From Caldifarciminota bacterium UBA2202 (lineage in GTDB: Bacteria; Hydrothermota; 32-111): 11,760 nt of DNA. The DNA is taken from contig DCUY01000123.1 of assembly GCA_002327905.1 (NCBI GenBank), positions 1 to 11,760 on the forward strand, read 5' to 3'. Every line of letters starts with the position of its first letter. Position 1 is the stretch's first letter. The notes below the pieces were generated by a model. The model saw nothing but the letters and a program-made list of their open reading frames with translations. It was not told where the DNA came from and made no database searches. The position numbers and the translations under genes were made by a program. Positions 1 to 5,058 of this stretch are shown here, in pieces.

Positions 1-111
1 CTCTGATTCTATTTCCGCTGACATACTTATTATCGGGATAACTGAAATAAACATCGCTATCATTACTCCCAATAATATGCCAATTTGTGTGTGTCTTTCA
101 TTCTTTCTCAT
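1..111 (-). CDS. Exported protein of unknown family, N-terminal 37 residues only
   Basis: Partial gene running off the left edge, so only the N-terminus can be read. The start ATG (109-111) follows a perfect AGGAGG at 118-123 with a 6-base spacer. The peptide opens with a basic stretch (MRKNERHTQ), then about 20 hydrophobic residues (roughly 10-30, containing ILLGVMIAMF) and ends SMSAEIESE. This is the layout of a Sec signal peptide with a plausible cleavage after SMSA, so the product is probably secreted or surface-anchored. The mature part is outside the window and no family can be named. It is transcribed away from the radical SAM gene. Upstream on the same strand lie a short ORF, a pentanucleotide repeat and a strong promoter, which suggests variable expression. 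If the repeat tract gained one unit, the upstream ORF would fuse in frame to this one. Confidence 0.8.
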   Translation of the reverse strand, partial: MRKNERHTQIGILLGVMIAMFISVIPIISMSAEIESE

Positions 112-117
112 TTCTCC

Positions 118-123
118 CCTCCT
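118..123 (-). promoter_or_regulatory. Ribosome binding site deciding the start of the exported protein
   Basis: A perfect AGGAGG on the minus strand, 6 bases ahead of the ATG at 109-111. It supports initiation at 111 even though a second, equally good AGGAGG/ATG pair exists upstream (211-216 / 203-205). The two sites together suggest a translated leader followed by a main gene, rather than a single start. Confidence 0.7.
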
Positions 124-136
124 CTTTTTGATTCCT

Positions 137-205
137 CTACATAACAATCTCTTCTCTTCTCTTCTCTTCTCTTCTCTTCTCTTCTCTTCTCTTTGCTTTT
201 ACCAT
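137..205 (-). CDS. Short upstream ORF (22 residues) spanning the pentanucleotide repeat
   Basis: ATG at 203-205 follows a perfect AGGAGG (211-216) with a 5-base spacer, downstream of a consensus-like promoter. The 22-residue peptide begins MVKAK, continues as a charged RREEK repeat encoded by the pentanucleotide tract (three units of 5 bases make one 15-base, 5-residue period), and ends IVM before TAG at 137-139. It stops 25 bases before the ATG of the exported protein. It is in a different frame from that gene at the present repeat number. One extra repeat (or two fewer) would fuse the two in frame. One fewer (or two extra) would move its stop to TGA at 108-110, overlapping the downstream ATG as ATGA. 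It could be a leader peptide, or the out-of-frame 5' end of a phase-variable gene. No database family is expected for so short a peptide. Confidence 0.5.
   Translation of the reverse strand: MVKAKRREEKRREEKRREEIVM
148..193. repeat. Pentanucleotide tandem repeat (CTTCT)n, 46 bases
   Basis: An uninterrupted period-5 tract of about 9.2 units, CTTCT on the plus strand and AGAAG on the minus strand. The first and last matching bases are 148 and 193. It lies entirely inside the short upstream ORF and between the promoter and the start of the exported protein. Tracts of this kind change length by slipped-strand mispairing, and a 5-base unit changes the reading frame with each step. The family precedent is the CTCTT coding repeat in the leader of neisserial opa genes. 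The tract is seen directly; variability in this organism is inferred. Confidence 0.95.
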
Positions 206-239
206 CTTTACCTCCTTTTTAATTTTTACCAATGTCTTT

Positions 240-267
240 ATTATAAAAAAAGAACTCAAAAAGTCAA
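240..267 (-). promoter_or_regulatory. Sigma70-type promoter for the exported-protein transcript
   Basis: On the minus strand: -35 TTGACT (262-267), a 16-base spacer, -10 TATAAT (240-245). The -10 matches consensus fully and the -35 in five of six bases. Transcription would begin near 233, giving a leader of about 120 bases that contains the short ORF and the repeat before the main start at 111. It is the best promoter in the window. Confidence 0.7.
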
Positions 268-276
268 TAGTCTCTT

Positions 277-290
277 TTGTCAATTGACAA
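277..290. promoter_or_regulatory. Perfect 14-base palindrome, candidate operator
   Basis: TTGTCAATTGACAA is a perfect inverted repeat with no spacer. It ends 9 bases upstream of the -35 of the leftward promoter. It also contains a plus-strand TTGACA (284-289) that pairs at 17 bases with a weaker TCTATT (307-312, preceded by TG). The half-site TTGTCAA recurs at 328-334 and its complement TTGACAA at 431-437. A dimeric repressor or activator controlling both divergent genes would fit, but the TTGACA element alone could explain part of the similarity. Confidence 0.45.
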
Positions 291-327
291 TGCCGTGTAG
301 TCCTGTTCTATTAGCGCTTTCTGCACT

Positions 328-355
328 TTGTCAAATTGCATGATATTTCTACAAT
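328..355 (+). promoter_or_regulatory. Candidate promoter for the radical SAM gene (distal)
   Basis: TTGTCA (328-333), 16-base spacer, TACAAT (350-355); each hexamer matches consensus in five of six bases. It would give a 5' leader of about 120 bases before the ATG at 486. I see no strong structure in that leader. It competes with the proximal candidate at 431-457. Confidence 0.4.
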
Positions 356-430
356 AAAATAAACCCTGCATTGCTGGATTACAAAAAGCAAATGGCTCAT
401 GCCTTTCATTTTTCTGTCTTCGCTGTTATC

Positions 431-457
431 TTGACAATATCCTGTAAAACTGATAAT
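431..457 (+). promoter_or_regulatory. Candidate promoter for the radical SAM gene (proximal)
   Basis: A perfect TTGACA (431-436) is followed by GATAAT (452-457) at a short 15-base spacing, or by TAATCT (454-459) at 17 bases. It would place the start near 464, about 20 bases before the ATG and just upstream of the ribosome site. The -35 is excellent and the -10 is compromised. Confidence 0.4.
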
Positions 458-485
458 CTTAAATATTATTAACTAAGGAGAGTAA

Positions 486-1985
486 ATGGCTGACGGTAAA
501 ATGAAACTGCTTTTGATAGAACCGCCTTTTTACAGATTATATAAGAACACGTACTCTCTCGACAGATTCCCTTTGTCCCTCGCATATCTTTCAAGCACAG
601 TCAAAAGAGATACCTACTGGGATGTGATGGTGTATAATTCAGATTTTTACCCCACAAGCGAGCCGAAGAAAGTGAGCTATCTTTCAGGAGAGGGCTTTGC
701 AAATTATCTCTCTGCTCTTGAAAATAACAATTCTCCTATATGGCTTGAAGTGAAAAAAGTGATAGAAGATTACAATCCTGATGTCATAGGCATATCAGTC
801 AAATCGCAGAACTTTGCATCAGCCTGCAATATTGCGCGTCTCGTCAAAGAATTCAACAGTAAAATAACTGTAATATTCGGCGGACCTCATGTGTCAATGG
901 TGGGAAAAGAAATTTTTTCCAATGAGTTTATAGACATAGGAGTCAAAGGCGAAGGAGAGATGACTCTTCTTGAAGTTCTTGACGCAATCAAAACAGGAAA
1001 GAATCTTGACAGTGTAAAGGGCATCATATTCAGAAAAGAGAATGTCGTGATTGAAAATCCTGTGAGAGAATATATAAAGGACCTCGACACTCTGCCATAC
1101 CCGTACAGCAATTACACGGATGTGCTTAAAGATGCGGAGAAATATCCCAAAACGTCATTTGCCAATATATTCACCACGCGCGGCTGTCCGTACAACTGCT
1201 TCTTCTGCGGTTCAAGGAATATATGGAGCAACAAAGTAAGATTCAGGTCAATCCCGGATGTGATAGAAGAGGTCAAATCCCTTCAGAAGATGGGTCTTGA
1301 TATGCTTCATTTTGCTGATGATACATTCGGAGTGAAAGACGAACATATACGTTCCCTATGCAAATCACTGATTGATGAGTGTCCGAATCTCACATGGAGT
1401 TGTGAACTTCATGTGAAGCTTGTGAATGAGGAGACAATATCTCTTATGAAGAAGGCTGGATGCTGGCAGATTCAGATGGGCATAGAATCAGGTAATAATG
1501 AAATTCTTAAAGCCATAAGAAAGAATATAACCATTGAAGAGGCGCTTAAGGCAGTTGATATAATAAAAAGACATAAGCTTAATCTTCTCACATTCTTTAT
1601 AATAGGTTTTCCTCAGGAGACAGAGGAGACAATAAAGGACACTGTGAATGTAATTGAGAAGATAAATTCAGACGGAATTGTTCTAAGCATATTCACTCCA
1701 TACCCCGGAACAGAGGCGTTTGATTACTGCAAAACATACAACCTGATAGACAATACTTTCAATGTTGCATTGTATAACCACCAGAGTCCAAAGAATTGTT
1801 TCTGCAGAAATATTTCCAAGAATAGATTCAGGGAGATTGTCGAAAATGTTGAGAAGATTGTTGACAGGAAAAACGGGACGAACAAAAAGAAACAGTTATT
1901 TTCATTCTCCACTTTCGATAAAATAAAAAAACAGGGTATTGGCAGAAGTCTTCAAAAGGGATTCAAAATACTCTTCGGAAAATAG
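486..1985 (+). CDS. B12-binding-domain radical SAM protein
   Basis: 499 residues. An AAGGAG (475-480) sits 5 bases before the ATG. Residues about 7-175 look like the Rossmann-type cobalamin-binding domain of the BchE/P-methylase group of radical SAM enzymes, with PDVIGISV, FGGPHVSM and GVKGEGEMT. The classical DxHxxG cobalamin-ligating motif is not apparent. The radical SAM core follows: CxxxCxxC at C234, C238 and C241 (TTRGCPYNCFFCG) for the 4Fe-4S cluster, then HFADDTFG, QMGIESGN and FIIGFPQET. The C-terminus (about 455-499) is lysine-rich. Enzymes of this build catalyse methylations, ring closures or other radical rearrangements; the substrate cannot be read from sequence. It is transcribed toward the polysaccharide operon and converges with it, so co-regulation is not shown. 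A role in modifying a sugar or lipid carrier is only suggested by position. Confidence 0.88.
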   Translation: MADGKMKLLLIEPPFYRLYKNTYSLDRFPLSLAYLSSTVKRDTYWDVMVYNSDFYPTSEPKKVSYLSGEGFANYLSALENNNSPIWLEVKKVIEDYNPDVIGISVKSQNFASACNIARLVKEFNSKITVIFGGPHVSMVGKEIFSNEFIDIGVKGEGEMTLLEVLDAIKTGKNLDSVKGIIFRKENVVIENPVREYIKDLDTLPYPYSNYTDVLKDAEKYPKTSFANIFTTRGCPYNCFFCGSRNIWSNKVRFRSIPDVIEEVKSLQKMGLDMLHFADDTFGVKDEHIRSLCKSLIDECPNLTWSCELHVKLVNEETISLMKKAGCWQIQMGIESGNNEILKAIRKNITIEEALKAVDIIKRHKLNLLTFFIIGFPQETEETIKDTVNVIEKINSDGIVLSIFTPYPGTEAFDYCKTYNLIDNTFNVALYNHQSPKNCFCRNISKNRFREIVENVEKIVDRKNGTNKKKQLFSFSTFDKIKKQGIGRSLQKGFKILFGK

Positions 1986-2000
1986 TGAGATTTGTGTTCT

Positions 2001-3053
2001 TTAGAATAATTTCAGAACATCCGAGACTGCTTTATTTATATTTTTCTCGGATATATCAAGTTCATTAAGAATCGAATACCTCTCTTTTCTGATTGTCCTC
2101 GCATATTCAAATGTATTGAACAGAACCTCATGGCTTAATTTCATTTTCCTGAAGCTCTTCATTATTCCATATCTGCTGTAGCATTCGATAAGCTTCTTAT
2201 ACTCGCCCTTATCCCTGAAATATGAAATCAATAGATGCCCTATGCCCACCTTCTCGCCGTGAAGCAAGTTGTTGTCCGGAAAGAGATAATCATAAGCATG
2301 AGAAAAATTGTGCTCTGCTCCGGATGCAGGCCTTGATGAACCGGCTATCTCCATTGCTATTCCTGAAAGCACAAGTCCGTTTAGAAGTACAGTGAGGAAA
2401 TCCTCAGAATAGACATTTGAATCATCATAATTGAGTATATTTTCAGCTGAGGAGTATGCTATTGCGCGGGAAAATCCGTTGTACCTCACTTCAAATCCCT
2501 TTTCGTATGATAATTTCCAATCTTTTATTGCTGAAATATTTGAGAGAAGATCCATAATTCCAGAATAAATGAATCTCAGCGGAGCTTTTTTGATTACTTC
2601 AATGTCAACTATTATTCCAACGGGCATTGATGCATTGAGAGACATCCTTGTGCCTGACACATTTATTGACGCTACAGGAGATGCGATTCCGTCATGCGAA
2701 GGCAGTGTAGGAATAGAGATAAAATAACTTCCATACCTGTATGATGTGAGCTTTGAAATATCGAGAGCCTTTCCCCCGCCCACTCCTATTATAAAATCCA
2801 CTTTAAATTTTCTTGCCGAATGCTCGACTCTCTTCACCTCTTCGTCAGTATTCTGGTCGATGAATATCATCATCTCTTTTTTTATCTTTAGTTTTTTTCT
2901 GACAATCTCAGCAAAAGTCGAAGAGACTCCCTTGTCAGTCACAATCATAGGATTATTGGTGTATATGTTCGACCTGTTGAGAATGCGCTTGACTTTCAAA
3001 AGCGCATTGTCTTCAATTGTGATGAATAAGGGAACATCAATACTGTTATACAT
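2001..3053 (-). CDS. egsA: sn-glycerol-1-phosphate dehydrogenase, archaeal EgsA type
   Basis: 350 residues from ATG 3051-3053. It should interconvert dihydroxyacetone phosphate and sn-glycerol-1-phosphate with NAD(P)H in the cytosol. Family signs in order: nucleotide-binding GVGGGKALD (GGGK at 92-95), IPTLPSHDGIASPVASI (about 114-130), DLLSNISAIKDW starting at D168, SRPASGAEHNFSHAYD with H248, and LLHGEKVGIG with H265. D168, H248 and H265 match the expected metal ligands. The SHDGIASP and SRPASGAEH wording is closer to archaeal EgsA than to Bacillus AraM, judged from memory. A TTG two codons earlier (3057-3059) is possible but abuts the AAGGCGG ribosome-site candidate; ATG 3053 has sensible spacing. 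It overlaps the end of the polymerase gene by 8 bases, suggesting coupled translation. It is the last gene of the operon. G1P could decorate the polymer, feed a CDP-glycerol-like donor, or make archaeal-type lipid. Confidence 0.85.
   Translation of the reverse strand: MYNSIDVPLFITIEDNALLKVKRILNRSNIYTNNPMIVTDKGVSSTFAEIVRKKLKIKKEMMIFIDQNTDEEVKRVEHSARKFKVDFIIGVGGGKALDISKLTSYRYGSYFISIPTLPSHDGIASPVASINVSGTRMSLNASMPVGIIVDIEVIKKAPLRFIYSGIMDLLSNISAIKDWKLSYEKGFEVRYNGFSRAIAYSSAENILNYDDSNVYSEDFLTVLLNGLVLSGIAMEIAGSSRPASGAEHNFSHAYDYLFPDNNLLHGEKVGIGHLLISYFRDKGEYKKLIECYSRYGIMKSFRKMKLSHEVLFNTFEYARTIRKERYSILNELDISEKNINKAVSDVLKLF
2019..2052. repeat. Inverted repeat near convergent gene ends
   Basis: Perfect 8-base arms ATCCGAGA (2019-2026) and TCTCGGAT (2045-2052) around an 18-base loop, inside the last codons of the dehydrogenase and 34 bases past the radical SAM stop. 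No T-run follows it in either direction, so it is at best a weak transcript-end structure. No better terminator is visible between the convergent genes, whose stop codons are 15 bases apart. Confidence 0.35.
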
Positions 3054-5022
3054 TTTCAACCGCCTTTATTTCGGGATTTTCTTCTGTTTTACTCAAAAGA
3101 AAATTCCAATTTACAAAACCCATTTCCGTTCCATCCTGAGAATTGAACAGATCAATCAGAGGATCTGTTTCAATTTCAGGGTCTCTTCCCTTCAGAAAAT
3201 AGGACAATTTAAGAATGCTTTTCCTCTTGATTTTTGCAATACAGTAATCGCATTCTTTTTTCTCTGCATCAGAATATTTTAATGCAAAGACATTTCTGTG
3301 AGTATCTATGAATCTCTTTATCACTCTGAAATCAAATGGAATATCCGAACCGTCTATTATAAGCAAGTCCGCATACATATGGTTAGTTATTATGTTGAGT
3401 ATGTCCTCTCTCGTCATGCTCTCATATCCCATAATTCTTATCCATTTAATCTTCAAATCCTCATATTTTTTCATATTGTCTATGAGCCAAAGCATATTGG
3501 GGTCATTCTCTCTGCCAGCAACATAAATAGTCCTGATTTCATATTTATAAAGAGCATTAATAAGCGTAGCCACTGTGGGTTTTTCATTTATTGGAATCTC
3601 TTTAAGGAATATCAATGCAGAGACCTTGTCTTTTTTCACCGCCTTCTCAGCCGGCTCCACTATTGATGCCACAAAGAGCCAGTAAACAAGCTGTAATGCC
3701 TCTTGATCCCACACATTGGTATAGATAGATGCAAATATCATTATTACTGAAATTCCCGGCAAAGCGAACCCGACAACACGCAGAAATTTGTCTTCAATAT
3801 ATATTGCTCTGTTAAGCGAGAATATAATAACATAGAAGAAGATAATCAATATTATTGAGACTCCTCCTATGCCCAGTTCAAGAAGAAATGTAGGAAGAGA
3901 GACTGACGGGTCGAATATCGGCTCAAACTGCTGCATGAAAGATGACCAGCCGAAATTGCCTGAGATGGCAACAGTTCCGGGACCGTTTCCTACAAATAGC
4001 TTCAAAGCATCAGCAGTTAGATAATTGTAAGCAAAGAGCACTGAGCTCCATCTCCTTAGCTGTCCTCCCTGATACCTGCCTGTAATGTCTTTCTTAATCA
4101 TGTCGGGTGAAGATATTAAAGAGACTGTATTCGCATTTTTGGGTTCGAATATGGGCACAATATAAAGCAGAACATAATAGAAAGCGACAAGAAGTATTAC
4201 TATTCCGATAATTGTAAAAAGCATTGCATACGCTGATGAATATTTTATATGAAGCATATAAACCAAGAACATAAATATTGCGGATATAATAAAGAATATA
4301 AATCCCGCCCTTGCTGACGAGAGCACAAGGGGAATCATGAAAAATATTGACATGAAAATGTACCTTAATCTCAGTTTGTCAACCATAATCCATCCGAGTA
4401 TCAGCAAAAACATCATTGTCATTAAAACCGCATTGCTTCCGCTCGCGTATCTCGTTAGAAATCCTCCGCACCAGTCAGCAAAATTTCCCTTTGAATACTG
4501 GAAGATTGAAGTGAAGACCTGTGCTATAGAGAATAGAATTACAACTTTTATTAGAAATTTGAATGTTTCCGAACTTAATTTCAGTCTCAGCAATGCCAGA
4601 AAGAGAATCGGATATTTTATATAGGCCTCAAGACCCTTCATTTTTAGAGGGAGAACTTCTCTTCCAAATGCAGTTGAAATTATAATGAACCCTATGTAAA
4701 GAAGAGTAAATATTTCAATAATGTTTACTTTTTTCTTCCCGTTTATCAATGAAAATAGGAAAAGAAGATAAACCAGCAGGTCATAAGCATACATCATCTT
4801 TCCGGGAATTATTTTTACATTCGAAAGAAAATTGAATGTAAATGCCACAACAATCAAAGCGACAATGGAAAGCTGAATATTCGTGATAACAAGAAGAACT
4901 ATCATCACTGCTCCAATAAGCCCTATCTTCATCACATCAGCCTGTCCGAAAAAGAACAATAGAATCGCTATAGCAACGGCAAATACTATTTTGTAAATGT
5001 TGCTCTGTAATTTTTCATTCAT
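3046..5022 (-). CDS. O-antigen polymerase/ligase-like membrane protein with C-terminal GT-A-like domain
   Basis: 658 residues, well above the roughly 400-450 usual for Wzy/WaaL-type proteins. Residues about 10-455 hold roughly a dozen hydrophobic segments. Wzy_C-family signs are SSARAGFIFF (235-244), the long external loop at about 290-375 with RRW and VGNGPGT (344-350), and PTFLLELGIGG (377-387). This part should polymerise or ligate lipid-linked oligosaccharide at the outer face of the inner membrane. Residues about 463-658 are a soluble extension. It reads like a GT-A/nucleotidyltransferase fold: a strand ALIFLKE, a helix PTVATLINALYKY, a strand IRTIYVAG, then ADLLIIDGSDIPFDF (551-565), where DGSD sits at the usual DxD position. 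Other catalytic signs are not obvious. There is no Shine-Dalgarno before the ATG; a promoter-like element ends 8 bases upstream of it. It follows the double glycosyltransferase by 32 bases and overlaps the dehydrogenase start by 8. Confidence 0.78.
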   Translation of the reverse strand: MNEKLQSNIYKIVFAVAIAILLFFFGQADVMKIGLIGAVMIVLLVITNIQLSIVALIVVAFTFNFLSNVKIIPGKMMYAYDLLVYLLFLFSLINGKKKVNIIEIFTLLYIGFIIISTAFGREVLPLKMKGLEAYIKYPILFLALLRLKLSSETFKFLIKVVILFSIAQVFTSIFQYSKGNFADWCGGFLTRYASGSNAVLMTMMFLLILGWIMVDKLRLRYIFMSIFFMIPLVLSSARAGFIFFIISAIFMFLVYMLHIKYSSAYAMLFTIIGIVILLVAFYYVLLYIVPIFEPKNANTVSLISSPDMIKKDITGRYQGGQLRRWSSVLFAYNYLTADALKLFVGNGPGTVAISGNFGWSSFMQQFEPIFDPSVSLPTFLLELGIGGVSIILIIFFYVIIFSLNRAIYIEDKFLRVVGFALPGISVIMIFASIYTNVWDQEALQLVYWLFVASIVEPAEKAVKKDKVSALIFLKEIPINEKPTVATLINALYKYEIRTIYVAGRENDPNMLWLIDNMKKYEDLKIKWIRIMGYESMTREDILNIITNHMYADLLIIDGSDIPFDFRVIKRFIDTHRNVFALKYSDAEKKECDYCIAKIKRKSILKLSYFLKGRDPEIETDPLIDLFNSQDGTEMGFVNWNFLLSKTEENPEIKAVENV

Positions 5023-5030
5023 AGTTTTTA

Positions 5031-5058
5031 ATTATGTTCATCTTTGATTTAATGTCAA
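5031..5058 (-). promoter_or_regulatory. Possible internal promoter giving a leaderless polymerase transcript
   Basis: On the minus strand TTGACA (5053-5058) overlaps the stop of the double glycosyltransferase, then a 16-base spacer and CATAAT (5031-5036). A start about 7 bases further would fall at or next to the ATG of the polymerase (5020-5022), which lacks a ribosome site. Both facts together fit a leaderless mRNA, but chance occurrence in AT-rich DNA is possible. Confidence 0.35.

Noticed and set aside
148..193. CRISPR array or multi-site ribosome-binding tract
   Set aside because: A 5-base unit without spacers is a simple tandem repeat. AGAAG is purine-rich, but the real AGGAGG sites are at 118-123 and 211-216.
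77..343. A rightward open frame of 88 codons through the CTTCT tract, encoding leucine/serine/phenylalanine repeats
   Set aside because: No ribosome site, starts inside the exported-protein gene on the other strand, and its openness comes from the stop-free repeat. The opposite strand has the promoter and both AGGAGG sites.
2019..2052. Intrinsic terminator between the convergent genes
   Set aside because: The 8-base stem has an 18-base loop, lies in coding sequence and has no T-run on either side; kept only as an inverted repeat.
2001..3053. Archaeal origin of the whole window, based on the G1P dehydrogenase and the AGA/ATA-rich codon use
   Set aside because: Sigma70-type promoters, AGGAGG sites, a MurJ-fold flippase and a Wzy-like polymerase fit a bacterium better; one archaeal-type enzyme can be explained by transfer.
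3054..3059. TTG start for the dehydrogenase two codons before the ATG
   Set aside because: The AAGGCGG candidate ribosome site directly abuts the TTG, whereas ATG 3051-3053 is suitably spaced from it.
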